64,000 nt of DNA from Cytidiella melzeri (taxonomy: Eukaryota > Basidiomycota > Agaricomycetes > Polyporales > Irpicaceae): the NCBI GenBank assembly GCA_022592445.1, contig JABYQR010000029.1, positions 62,001 to 126,000 of the forward strand, read 5' to 3'. Position 1 is the stretch's first letter, and every line of letters begins with the position of its first letter. The notes below the pieces were generated by a model. That model saw only the letters and a list, made by a program, of their open reading frames with translations, was not told the DNA's origin and searched no databases. Below are positions 31,447-43,747 of this stretch, piece by piece. The translations under genes and the position numbers were made by a program.

Positions 31447-34400
31447 ATAACTTCAATATACGGACCCGGAGTATCACCGCGCTGTAAGTGGAATAACCTG
31501 GGAAGGAGACTACTATGTTGCAATTACATGCGACGTTCAGCCTACTTTCCTCCCAGGACGGATGTTGGTATTGTCCCGGGACGCCGAATAAACGTGGAAA
31601 TCGTAAGGTCACTACAGTTAGAGCACGTTAGTGAACAAAAGCTCTTCAGCGGTTCCTTCCACTCAGTGACATCTTACATGCTTGTCTATCTGAATTGGTG
31701 TACGACAATACCACGGACCGTCGGTACGTCAAGCCCTGCTTGATTCCTCGGCGCGGAGTTTTTAACATTGAGAACCGGCGGCTGTCACAATGCCAGCAAT
31801 GTCAGCCCAACCACGGTTCTGGCGCACACCCTATCAGTTTTGCCACGGCCAAGAGAGCAAGCCGCCGGTTGTTCGTCGAGATACCGGAGACTGCTGACAA
31901 GAGCACTATTGCTTTCTCGTGTGCACGCCACATCGTGTTGCGTAAAGTTTCGAATAAGCTTCTCCGCCTCAAATTTCCTGGCGCGCACTGATTATAGCAA
32001 CAGATTCATATGAGCGCAGCAGGATAGGTGCCAAGAAAACGCTGCCCACCGTGTGTGTAGTCACTTGAATGAAGCACATGTTTTGTCTTGGGACTTGATG
32101 CTCCGAGGCGTTCTTGCAAGCTTCGTGTGCTTCCAACGGCAGTTGCCAGTGTTAGCCGCGAGCCTACAGACTTCGAATTTCTCTGGGTGGTCTTAGCATT
32201 CTGCGGTTGCCGCGGGTTTCCTACAGCAGAGCGGCGAATAAGCCAGTGGTTTGCAACTGACACGCTGAGCTGTCGATCAGCATGTCAGTGATCCGCCTTG
32301 CTGAATCCCCTCATTCATTGTGAGGTTGACGGTTTTTATTGACTTGTGGAGTCGGCGGTTTGTTCCGTGTATATATATGCTGCCAAGGCTTTGTTGGAGA
32401 AATTTGAAGAGAATGCCGTCAGAAGCCTGTGAAATGGGGGAAACTATGTCCTTGCCTTGGGTGTAGGATCCTTCTGCGCTTATAGATCGCCATTGGCGAG
32501 CCTAGGTCCACAGATTGAGTCGCGATCAACCCAACCCCTGGGTGTGTATGTCTCTGAGTCTGGAGAGTCCACCAGGCACATGTATAGTCCCTTCTTGCCC
32601 AGACTGGGGACACGACACAATGTGACCGACAGAAGGGTGATCGGGGTAACAGCACAAGAGTCCCTGTTTGGGAGAATACCAGGCATCGGTGAGCTGCACT
32701 CCTCGGGCGAGTAATCCGACCAGGCAGAATGTACTGCTTCTTTTGTCGAATTAACAGCAGGGCTATACACCCTACTCAATGTGGAACTCTGAGTACGAAG
32801 TCGATTGACGAGCGAGTTCTAACTGTTCCATCAGCAGCCATCTACATAGCGGAATTCGTACACTCACCTGTTTTTTCATGCATACAAAAGCACATCAGGG
32901 CTGGGCACGTCGGAATAGTCAGCAGGCACAACCTTCTAGAATAATCTGTAATATTCTCTTGCCCATCTGACTGCCGTCGTATCAGTCAGTTGAAGTTCAC
33001 GGGACGAGAATTTGCCACAAGGGTGTAGCCATCGTGGCATGATAGACGCTATCCTTTATAGTTTGCCGCGTACTTGAGACATGTCCTACAGTCAGCCGCC
33101 ATGGAGATTTTGTCAAAAAGCGCTGATCAAGATATGCAGCGTCAAGTCGGATGACAAGTCGACAGTATTCCCGACTTTTGATAACGTAGTGCTTTGCGAG
33201 GCGGGTTTCATGCACATAATCAGGCAGAAGATAAAGCAAATAGCGAGTTTGCGGTGGTTCTGTAGATCTGCACGGTCAGTGTATTGGAAGTTATGCGGAT
33301 GGGAACGGGCAGCGTAGCGACAATTCAAGAAAATACGTTCCACTGGCATGCTCGGGGCTGATTCGGGGCTGATTCAGCCAGGCCATCATCGGCGTTTTTA
33401 GTGGTGACTTGTGAAAGCGCGGTATCACTTCTGCATTGAAAGACGACACTGGCATGCAGCGCAATGATCGGGATTGTGAGAATTCCATTTGTTGTGGTTA
33501 ATCACTGAGGGTTACTTCATTTGACAGAGAAAATTCAGCGTGCCGTACGCAGGGCTTGCCAATGTCGCAGCTACTGTAACAGATGGACAGTGGAAGCGAT
33601 GGATGCAACCCGGTGAGGCGATGTCAGCCTGCCTTCTGGGGCCCGTGTGTGGCGAGCTTCACGTATCAGAGCGTAGACGAAGGTCCCAGCAGAGTGGAAA
33701 CATCTTCTTGTGGGGTTTCGAGGGCTGAGAAATCGTTCGAATACTGCGTCAATGCCACAATATGGCCCGCTGTTGACTTATACTGCCACACTTCTTTGGA
33801 TTGTTCGGGGTCCGAAAGCCAAGGTTGATCTTCATAGCAGATGAAAGCTCTCGACATTACTCGTTTAACTTCCAGCGGTCCTGATGTGGAGAATCAGCGG
33901 TATCGTTTGACTTGGCGAACGATAACATGTACCTTGTGCTCCTCAACGAAGCATAGCAATTGAGAGCACTTTCCTACAGAGCACTCATCGCAAACGAGGC
34001 TCGTATCACCCCTTTCGCGGTGCGGAAAGTACTGGTTCGAGACTCTTGCCCTTTGGCCGTGAGGCTGCTCCAACCAAAACCGTCTGCGCTAGAATCTCTG
34101 CAGAATCAAACGATGATTACCGGCCCAGACCTAGAGAACAGCCAGCAAATGAGCACTCGAGGACCCTTGAAAGTAAGAACAGTACCTTTCCAGTATCATT
34201 CAGTGCGACGGCAGGCAAAGCCACCGATGTTCGCCGGAAGTTGAAGTACACCAACCTATCTCAGGATAGAAGACAGCTGACTCGTATTGTAGTCCAGCTA
34301 TACAGAGAGTGGTGAGAGTGTAAGAAAGGAATCCTGACAAACCCAATGACAATTGGCTGGGAAGACTTCGTATCCGTACCAGTCGTGACATCTGTGTAAA

Positions 34401-34861
34401 ACCGCTGGCAGACCATGGAGGTAACAGAGCGGTCTATTGAGACAGTCGGTGCGGAAACGTTGCGGTGTAAAAGCTAAGATCACTTCACTGAGGCTGCGGT
34501 CGCGAGGCACTGGCTCTGCCGTACTGCGGGAAAACGGGTGCAGGAATACGGTGGCCCGCCAAGCGAAGTTGAAGTTCCAGTGCCAGCGGCTGCCCATCCT
34601 CCATTTCCTAATCGAGGACTACATGACAGATGCCAAGAGAGAGACGAAGCGCCTTGGCGCCAATCACCAGTACTGGTTCCTGTTCGATTCCCAAGGTGGG
34701 CATTTGTGCGTTTTGAAAGGAAGTGTGTACAGACCATCGTATTACGAGATGTAAAACCAAGGCAGGGTATACTATATACAAAGACGTGGTCGGCTTGGTA
34801 TCGACTGTGTTACGGGACAGAGATATCCGCCCATGAGATCGATTGAGCAAGAGTGGGCTGC
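31447..34861. other. 3.4-kb stretch without a recognisable gene
   Basis: No frame here exceeds about 105 codons and none resembles a known family. The best isolated frame is minus-strand 33666-33857 (SRAFICYEDQPWLSDPEQ...), which looks protein-like but has no convincing continuation. Short tandem words occur near 33347 (GGGGCTGATTC twice). It may be decayed transposon or a non-coding transcription unit. Confidence 0.45.
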
Positions 34862-36059
34862 TCAGGCCAATGCAGTGCCCAAGCTCACGAACGCAGTAAG
34901 CCACCATGCCCGGAACAGTGCCCTCCATCCCTCTTCATCAATAACCCTCTTTGTACAGTCAATCAGTCCCAGGTAAGGATCCTTCTCGTGGCGAAGTCTG
35001 GTGAACAGTCTCAGCTGTGTCTCGCCCTGGGCAACAAGGTTGCACTTACCCTATCACATCTTCGTCTGCGCCTGCATATTCAACATACTCTTCGGCAGCC
35101 ACGTCCTCCTCCTCAACTTCCTGAGAAACCGAGTTGTACTCCGGTGCTGCGTGATTGCGCTGGATAGCTAGCTTGCTGCCGATAACCTCGAGTGGGCAGA
35201 GGATTATAGTGCTGAGGATTCCTGCGGCAACCAGAGCGCCAATTGCGATGGGATTCGCATTCAACAGCGTCCTGTCCGCAGGGTCCATGTGGTCTTCAGA
35301 GCTTGGGAGCAACAGTGCCTTGAGCGATCCGACAAAGACTGTCTTGTATACCAGGTGCAAGAACTGGGCAGCGAACAAGCCTGGTGTGGCGTAGATGACC
35401 CAAGGGCGGCGACGTTCTGTAGGCGTAAGCAAGATGCGCAAGGAGTATATAGGGCGAAGATAAGGCAAGCGATACGGCGTGGTGATGGCGCTACGAGTGG
35501 AGGCTTAGCGATTAACAATGAGAAGACTAGTGGCGCATTTACCGATATGTGATGACCACAGCAGGAAGGTTAAGAGTGAGTGCGACGGTGGCGTAGGCAA
35601 GGCGACCAAGTATTCCGGTACTCAGAACGAGACCACCATACCGCATGGCAGCGGAATCCAGAGCGACAAGAACGAATATCGAAAGTAAAGACGTTTCGAT
35701 GAGCATTGGCACTGAGATATGGTCTGAGTTCCATCCGCATAATTAGCACCATACATGAAACGTACTGAGACCCTTGTATAGCCCACTCCACCCCTGTCAT
35801 AGGTACTCAGCGCAAACACTGACGGGTAGTACTCAGTGTGAGAGCTTACCTCAATCCTTTTCACTCTTCGAAGCATCCCAAAGAAGGAGGTCACAACTGG
35901 CCCCGTATGCGGCTCGACATTCCCCTCAGCATCTAACTGGATGGACTTGGGGTTGAAGTTGGCCCTCAAACGTACGAGTGCACCTGTAAGGGGTGCAGAG
36001 ATAGCCAGCGATAGTGATATCATACCAATCACAGCTAATGCTTCGAAGATGTCAATCAT
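34862..36059 (-). CDS. Mitochondrial-carrier-family protein (SLC25-like), atypical
   Basis: Starts MIDIFEALAVIGMISLSL. Successive exons give a first membrane pair with matrix loop (VTSFFGMLRRVKRIE, then across an intron GWSGLYKGLS). A second module is rich in hydrophobic helices (TSLLSIFVLVALDS). A third has CPLEVIGSKLAIQR, a long acidic linker (QEVEEEDVAAEEYVEY), and then LRHEKDPYLGLIDCTKRVID and EEGWRALFRAWW. The GW..LY+G and EEGW..L[FY]+ elements are the classical second-half repeat signatures of mitochondrial carriers. The PX[DE]XX[KR] signatures are degenerate, and the acidic insert is unusual. Substrate cannot be predicted. The stop is at 34862-34864. Confidence 0.75.
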
Positions 36060-37925
36060 GCTGGCCGATGTCGTGGTCGTCGTGGTCGTAGAGCAAGATG
36101 AAGCAGTTGCGCGTTCAATTGGAACTGCGCACCTGCGAGTCGGACAAGCCAGCGGCTGTGATTATTATTATAAGTAGAGCGTCAGCACACCAGCGTTGAT
36201 CTCGGCATTTGCCATTCCCTCTTGACCTCGAACCACCACCATCTCCCAACGCCGTCACCACTGCCCGTACATTGCTTGTCCTTGTTCCTACGCATCTGTG
36301 TCTCGCTTGCATAGGTTGACACGGGCATACTGGCAAGTCTGACATGTTCACTACATACATTTGGACCACGAACCGTACTTTCGACTCGGGAGACAAGAAC
36401 AGCACTTTCCCTTTATCCCGAGCCTGGCGGATGATCCTGCTTTTGGACACAAATCTCTACTTACAGCAAACAAATTCACCGCTTCTGCCATCAAGCCACT
36501 GAGTTGACTCCACGTTTGTGAACGGGGTTTTATTATTATTATTTTACTGTGACCTATGTGGACAAGATTTCGCTGGACATACCGAGACATGCGTTAGGAA
36601 AAGCGTACACATCTGACGTGGCGCGTGAGGGCATTGTTGTCATTTGTCAGCATGAGACGCACACAATATTTGACATGCTGCTTAGCGAGGTTGCAGGAAG
36701 AGACAAAACCAACAGTGGTACGCGGCATTTTGTATACTTCTCGAACTGCAAATTCTCAACTGATTCGCATTGTAGAAATCTTATTTCCACCCTCCACTCT
36801 TCCACGGTTACTAGTTGCACGGTCCTCGGGGTCCCCGTCGCACACCACCCGACTGCTCTCTACGTATCATCCTGGTGTCTCTGTGGCCCTCATGGCCCTC
36901 ATTCTGTTTACTCGCGCCCCACATTAAATTGGACCGCAAACATCACACGCTTCTGTACGACTATGCTGATGTCGCTTGTCTTAGACTCTCCAGGATAGAC
37001 GTCGCCGTTCAGTTATGAAAGGCCCGGGAGACTTGCGAGTTCTTGCACTCATCGTGTTATCTGGTTGCCAACTCATCGTAATATCCGGTTGCCAAGACCC
37101 TTCCTTTGCAGCCGACAATCGATCAATCACGGAAAATGCAAACGTTCAGATACTTGGAAGACTGCTAATGGTCCCTATGCTGTCGTCGCTCTGCTGGCGC
37201 ACCGTCCGCATCTCCATCCTCCTTCACGGCGCTGCTATTGCCAACTATCATCTCTACGTTTGATAGGACCTTTGCACCGAGGTAGCCTGAGTTCTCGTCT
37301 GTTGCTGTCAATGCACCCACAACACGGCGTTGGTTGAGTACTATTTTGTATGACCTTGGCATACATATCACTGACAATATCTCCATTAGAAGGAACTATG
37401 TATGCAACAACCAGGTCATCGACGTGCATAGCGCCTACAGTTGCTCATTTAAACCACCATTCTCCCTAGTACTTGGTCGTTGCGTGTCTTTCGTCCGTCT
37501 GATTATTGCCCACAGATACCTTACCCTTCGTGTGCATAAATTCCTAGACACAATGATATCATCACTATTATTGCAGTTTTTCTCTACTGTGTGTGTAAGT
37601 GTCGCGCCTGCAGGCTATCGTCCCTCTCAAGCTATGCTCTTTTGCTACCCTCAGATTTCCTCCCTGTTCGTTAGAAACGTTCACTGCTTGTAAGTGCCCT
37701 GTTACCCCACTGTTTTGTTTCATACAATCCTAGCTGGTCTGCTGTCGTGTCCTGCAGCATGCAATGGCCCCCAGCACTCTCTAAGCATAATATTATTGGC
37801 TCTCCGATTCAGTTGTTTTCTCACCTTGCGTCTCACCACATCTTTCCCTGGTACACTACCGGTCAGGCTCGTCCTCGACCATTCACACACAACGTTCTCT
37901 TCCTATACCATTTCAAGTCACAGAG
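36060..37925. other. Intergenic region between the carrier gene and FUN30
   Basis: 1.87 kb between divergent genes. No gene recognised. It contains short ATT microsatellites (near 36162 and 36531). It is pyrimidine-rich with many CT/CTCT words near 37690-37920, as expected for promoter and 5' leader of FUN30. Confidence 0.5.
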
Positions 37926-40900
37926 ATGTCTCTAGACCGCACTGCTGAGGCCAACAGAGTTAGTAGTTATGGGATTCTCGCTGTAATTTGAGCTCCCTGC
38001 TTACTGCGCGCACTTCATTCCGTTTGGTCATGTCAGAAAGCAGCTCTCGACAAGCTCAAGTTCAAGAAGTCATCTAAGCAGCCCGCTACGTCTGCCATTC
38101 CCTCTACAACGACCTCAGCGACGCCTTTACACGGACAGCAGCCCAATTTGAACCTCCCGCCGTTGCAATCTCGGGATGCTACACTCTCATCGCGCTACTT
38201 CCCATCGACGCCAACACTCGCCGGAAAAGTTCTCGTACCTAACTCAAGCCCCGCAGCTCCTGATGCATCTTATCGCGAAAATCAGCCTCTATTCGAGCAC
38301 GATACAGGCGACTCGATACCAGGGCTCTCGCATACCGAACCACGGAGACCTTCCGCCACGCCGTCTGTCGTAGACCCTTTATCCGCTCCGAGTGGGTATA
38401 TGACGAGTAGCCACGCACCAGACGCGTCGTTTTCGCGTCCGTGGATGTCGAACGGGAGGCAGGGTGCGGTGTCATCGACTGCGCAGAGCAGAGAAGACGG
38501 TGAGCCTCCTCGTAAACGTCTACATCGTGGCGAGTCGCCGACAGACCCAATCGACCTCTTCGGTATCCCCGGCTCACCTGAGATACAACCCATGGGTCAG
38601 CGTCGCAGGGTCAATGCCCATGCTTTGCTCTCTTCCGACGACTCTTTCTCTGAGGTTGATAAGAATGACAGCGGTGCTGGGCCCTCCAAGCCGCGTATTG
38701 TTCGCAACCAGCAGTCAGATGCGCCGACGTCCGTCCCGCCTACTCCGTCGTCTGCAACCACAGAGGCCAGCAGCGTAGATTCCGAGGCTCGATACAATCA
38801 TTTCAAGATTGTTAGTCAGTTCTTCCATTCTGAAGCCAAGATTCGATATGCATGGCAGCAGGCAAAGGAGGATGAGCGCAAAGCTAATGAGCTACTTCAG
38901 GACCCCAACTTCAGGGTCCCACCGCCTCTCGCCGTTGCGAAACCAAAGTCTGCTCCGCCGACCGTCGAGACTGGAAGAGTGAAGGAGTTAGAGGATGCGT
39001 CGAAGGCAGAGAGGGCACGCGTGAAGGAGATGGGGAAGAAGTCAGCCATTTACAACAATTCTGCTCTCGCTGCATCGACACCTCCTCCGTCAAAGGCTAG
39101 CGGTGACAAGTCGCTACCATTGCCTACTCCTACCACGCCTGCTAGCCCTGAGATCACGCGCCTTCGTGGCAAACGGCTGAAGAGAAAGATAGTTGACTCG
39201 GACTCAGAGGCCGAATCATCCGGGAGCGAGGACGAGAAGCGAATATCGCGGCGCGAGTCTACCAGTGAGGAAGAGGCTTTGGGTTACTTCAATTCAGCTT
39301 CTGCAGAAGCTCTGCAGGAACTGACTGGTATGTCTTGCCTCGTACATCAGTATCTTACCTTACCTTTACGTTATCCCAGGCTGTTCGTTGGAGCAAGCTC
39401 AGAAAGTTGTTGAGCTTCGGCCCTTCTCCGACGTGGAGGACCTCAATGTCAAGCTCGCTCAAGGCCGGAAGAAGGCAGGGCCTGCAGGTATTAGTCCCCG
39501 CATTTTTGAAGACAGCATAGCTGTCTTTAGAGGCTACGGTGCCGTTGACCGTATCGTGTCTAAATGCGAGGACATAGGAGAGGATCTGAAACGAGAAATC
39601 GCCAAGTGGACCGCTAGCCCGGATAGCAAAGGCAAGGTGAAAGAAGGATCGACATCCCCGCGAGGCACGCCGGATGCTGAGGACGGAGCGTTGAGATTCA
39701 CAAGTCGCGCCGCCTTGCCGTCAGAGCTACCTGAGTACTATATCTCTGCTCAGCCTCTTGCACTCTCCTCAGACGTGCAGCTCAAGGAATATCAGATGGT
39801 TGGTATCAATTGGCTGAACTTGCTATACTCACGGCATCACAATTGTATCCTAGCCGACGAAATGGGTAAGTGTGAATAAACTGGCGCATGTGGTTTGCTC
39901 ATCTCATCCTATGTATTCTTACAGGGCTCGGGAAGACTGTTCAAGTGATCAGCTTTTTTGCTCATCTGAAGGACCGTGGCTCGAAGGGTCCCCACCTGAT
40001 CGTCGTTCCGTGCGTTGCATGCATCTTTGCTGTGTTCCGCTAATTATTTGCTCACGTTCTACAGGTCCTCCACTTTGGAGAATTGGATACGAGAATTCAA
40101 TCGGTTTGCACCCAGTATTTCGGTTGTGGCATACTATGCAGGAAAAGAGGAACGACCGAGGATTCGTCAACGACTGCTTGAGACACAGCGGTCAGATGTC
40201 CACGATGGGTGGGAAGTTCTTGTGACTACATATAACCTCGCTCAGGGAGACGACAAGGACCGCAAGTTTTTCCGAAAAATCGATTGGCAGGCTAGTAGTT
40301 TCTATTGTGGGATTGAGACACCAGAGAATTGACCTTAGGGGCAGACTTGCGTCTACGACGAAGGGCATGTGCTGAAGAACTTCCAGTCACAACGATACCA
40401 GTCTCTGATCAAGGTTGGTGCTCGATGGAGGCTACTGTTGACCGGAACTCCTCTTCAGAATAACTTGCAAGAATTGATGGTATGTAGCGTCACTACGTAC
40501 GTCCGCAAGTAGATGCTTATTGCTTTCCCAGTCGTTAATGCACTTCATCATGCCCGACCAATTCTCTGACATCTCCGAACAATTGCGCGCCGTCTTCAAG
40601 ACTAAGGGTGACTCGAAAGTGACGCTTCTTGCTCAGCAGCGAGTCTCTCGAGCGAAGAAAATGATGACTCCTTTCGTACTTCGGCGCAGGAAGGATCAGG
40701 TATGCATTGAAGAAAATGAAATTGAGCTGCAGGACTTATTATTTGCCTAGGTTCTGCAGGACTTACCTAAAAAGCGAGAGAGAATAGAATGGTGTGAAAT
40801 GACCGCGATGCAAAAGTCGATATACAACGACGCACTTCGTAGGTCAAGAAAGACCGTGTTCGATCTGGCGGAAGAGCCGGCAGAGTCTGTACCTCCTCCC

Positions 40901-42034
40901 AAAGGAAAGGGAAAACCTGCGAAGAAGACCAAGGCTACCTCGCGTCAAAAGGACAAGATGTTCCTCGAGAACAGCACCAACGTCCTCATGGATCTCCGCA
41001 AGGCTGCTTCTCACCCGATGTTATTTCGAAGGCTGTATTCAGACGACGCGTTGGCCTCTATTGCGAAGCTGCTTCTGAAGGAACCGGACTACAAGAAACG
41101 TGGGGCGATATTCCAATACGTCAAAGAGGACATGGAGGTTATGACGGATTCGGAGCTCCAGGTCTTTTGCGCGACATACAAGGTTGGTTTCCATTTTTCG
41201 CACATAGTAGTCAAGATGGCTAAAATGCTTCTCAGTCAACTCGCAGGTATCTCCAGAAGGACGACTGTTACCTTCAGGCTGGTAAAGTCAAGGTCCTCCT
41301 GCGACTGCTTCGGGACTATCAGGAGCAAGGCAGAAGAGTTCTGATTTTCTCCCAGGTACGCTCTTTGCTATGGCGCATAGAGAAGATGGGGTTTGCTCAT
41401 CTTGTGATGCAGTTCACGCAAATTCTTGATATCTTGCAAAGAGTGCTGGACAGTGAGAAGGTCAAGTACGTGGTCCTGACGGGCTCGACGCCTGTTGATG
41501 TCCGGCAATCGCTGGTGGACGAGTTTACCGAAGACGAGTCGATACAAGTCTTCTTGCTCTCGACAAAAGCAGGAGGTATGGGTATCAACTTGACCGCTGC
41601 CAGCGTTGTGATCATGTGAGTATAACAGGTCGATTTTTGCTATTTTTTTCCACAAAACGTTGATACGCGTTTGTTTTGTCATCAGGTTTGATCAGGACTT
41701 CAATCCCCACAACGACAAGCAAGCCCAAGATCGGGCATATCGTATCGGGCAAAAGCGGGATGTGGATGTCGTGAAGCTGATCACGAAAGGATCGATAGAA
41801 GAGGACATCTTAGAGCTAGGAAAGATGAAGCTTGCACTAGACGAGGCTGTTGCAGGAGAAGAGGGAGAGGAGAGGGTAGAGCAGGAGATGAAGACTTCGT
41901 TGATGAATGTGGTAAGGAAGAAACTCGAGGTCGACGAAGATCTTGATGATGCGGAGGCGAAGCTGGAAGCTACCTCAGTAGAAGGCAAGAAGGCTCAAGA
42001 AGAAGAGGTGATGGATGTAGACGTAGAGTCTTGA
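37926..42034 (+). CDS. FUN30: SNF2-family chromatin remodeller Fun30/SMARCAD1-like
   Basis: An ATP-dependent nucleosome remodeller acting in heterochromatin silencing and DNA-end resection. The first coding exon is eleven codons ([11 protein letters not shown]); an intron at 37959-38036 follows. The long N-terminus is Ser/Pro-rich and disordered. It is followed by [20 protein letters not shown] and a helical segment. The ATPase has [23 protein letters not shown] (motif I), DEGHVLKNF (motif II, DEGH as in Fun30), [11 protein letters not shown] (III), an insert with a Lys/Pro-rich linker ([11 protein letters not shown]), LIFSQ...FTQ (IV), [11 protein letters not shown] (V) and [15 protein letters not shown] (VI). 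The acidic C-terminal tail ends VMDVDVES. The intron just before the DEGH exon (40291-40344) fits only as a GC-AG intron. Confidence 0.93.
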
Positions 42035-42132
42035 GGATGGGCTTTTGCATTTGTCGTGCGTAGGTATACGGAGTACAGTCAAAGTTGTTATCATTGCATA
42101 TTGAATCCAGTCACATTAATCACGCAGACGCG

Positions 42133-42901
42133 TTACTGGTACACACTGAGTCCCTTGACCATTCTATCCACGCTGGTACGGAAGTATTCGTTGTCGATGC
42201 CGTGTTCCTTTGAATCCATGCTCGTCAGAGGGTTGCGTACAACGTACTCGAGGAAAGGACCAGAGTATATTTGACGCAGGACAAAACGAAGAGAATCGGC
42301 AGACGGATCGCTGAGCATGATGAACTTGTATCCGGAGGCAGTCTCATAGAGGTGGAGTTTATATGTCGACGTCCTGTAGTTTGTGAATTGCTCGTCCCTG
42401 AGTTGTTGTGTTGGTGAAATTACGGGTTGAATGAGGACGCAAGCTAGTCCACATACCGCCCTGATATCTTCTTTATCATGTTCCGCAAAGAGAGAACGAC
42501 ACCATAGACCAACTTTGCTTCTTCGTCAAAAGCCAGTCCTGTGCTGACGGGTTTCGGGGCGGGAGGTTGAGCGATGGGATGTGGTAGTGGACTACGCGGC
42601 AAGTCGTCGTTGACTGCCACTACCACACCTGACGAGGTCGATAGCGTGTTTCTGGGGCTTGAATTCGCTACGGAGAGCGTCCCGTCCTCGCCTCGAAACT
42701 GGTAGATCTGCTGTGAGACGGCAGGGAGGATGCCGCCCTCTGCCGCTGGTCGCGGGGCCTTTGTCCGGTGCCAGTCTTGGTAGTAGACACAGGTGCAATG
42801 TCTGCGACGTAGGAAAGGCAGAGGTGAGCTGCAATCTAGTTTGGGATAATAGACACCCGTCAACATACCTATCATATACGTACAGACTGAAGATTGTCAT
42901 G
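42133..42901 (-). CDS. BET5: TRAPP complex subunit Bet5 (TRAPPC1)
   Basis: A small core subunit of the TRAPP Rab-GEF complex (Ypt1/Rab1 activation) on Golgi membranes. The start, MTIFSLYVYDR, is immediately followed after an intron by HCTCVYYQDWHRTK, the typical longin-fold opening. A Pro/Ser-rich insertion of about 70 residues follows, then EEAKLVYGVVLSLRNMIKKI, TSTYKLHLYETASGYKFIML and IYSGPFLEYVVRNPL. The C-terminus FRTSVDRMVKGL is also typical. The insertion explains why it is longer than animal TRAPPC1. It converges on FUN30 (99 bp between stops). Confidence 0.93.
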
Positions 42902-43747
42902 ATGACCACCGCGTTTTGGATTGGTAGCGAGACTCGGAGTGGTCCAAGCGGAAAAATCAAAGATTCGTGACGGCGTGTCCTATACAGTGGAGGACTTGGT
43001 ACTGCGTTTCTGCAGTGATATTGATTTGACCGTAACGCACCTCAGGGTGCAAGTGCCAGTGGCAGCTGCGCAGGTGTGAAGACGTGCAGATCTCTATCGT
43101 TTTGAGGCTCAGCCCGTCAGAGTGACACTACTACAATGATTACCAAATTATCAGCTAATGCGGTGATACAAAGCTGCAGCTGTGAGTGCCTACCTGCTTG
43201 AAGCTGCTGTGCTGTACTGTTCAAGTTGCTGGCTAGGTCGATTTCCCACGGTACCGTCTCTGATGGTTTCTACCTCCGCAGTCACGAACTGCGATTTGTA
43301 CAAAGCACTCCTGAGTGCTCAAAGCAGCCCCTGCGTGATCGGTCATATCCTCCTATTTCTAGTCTTCATTCACTGACCACGGTTCAAGTGACAGCCGATT
43401 TAATGGCAGTAAGTAGGCCAGCAGCTTTCAGAGTTCGAGATTGTGCCGTAGTCGACTTATGAATAATCCCCCGCCATTAAGGAAATAAGTCGCTGTGGAA
43501 ATAAGTCGAATTCAGCGCTGGATTATTTTATTTGGCGGGGGATTATTCCATAATGCGACTACAAAATGCGCAGCCGATCAGGCCTGGAATCCATATTAAT
43601 GCGACTACATGTCGATCAGGCCCTAAGGTTTTGATCAGCTAGTTCGTTATGTTCAACACGTTATGTATTCGGGCTGAAGCAACAACACAACATATAACTT
43701 GGACGCTGCGAATATGATGTCGCCCTACGCCCCCTCTCTAAATCGTC
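42902..43747. other. Intergenic region between BET5 and the MFS gene
   Basis: About 850 bp between divergent genes; no gene recognised. It includes a 115-bp foldback sequence at 43448-43562 and a nearby imperfect direct repeat of CGATCAGGCC. Confidence 0.5.
43448..43562. repeat. 115-bp foldback (MITE-like) sequence
   Basis: The arms begin GTAGTCG and carry AATAATCCCCCGCCA on each side in inverted orientation (about 30 bp, three differences). The centre contains AAATAAGTCG twice. TAATGCGACTAC recurs once more at 43595-43606, 33 bp outside the right arm. No target duplication is clear. It is probably a short non-autonomous element in the promoter of the transporter gene. Confidence 0.6.

Noticed and set aside
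34674..34684. B-box-like GTTCGATTCCC suggesting a tRNA gene
   Set aside because: No matching A box or cloverleaf could be folded around it.
36549..36998. 149-codon plus-strand frame upstream of FUN30
   Set aside because: Compositionally non-coding (Cys/His/Thr-rich), no family or splice support; most likely chance.
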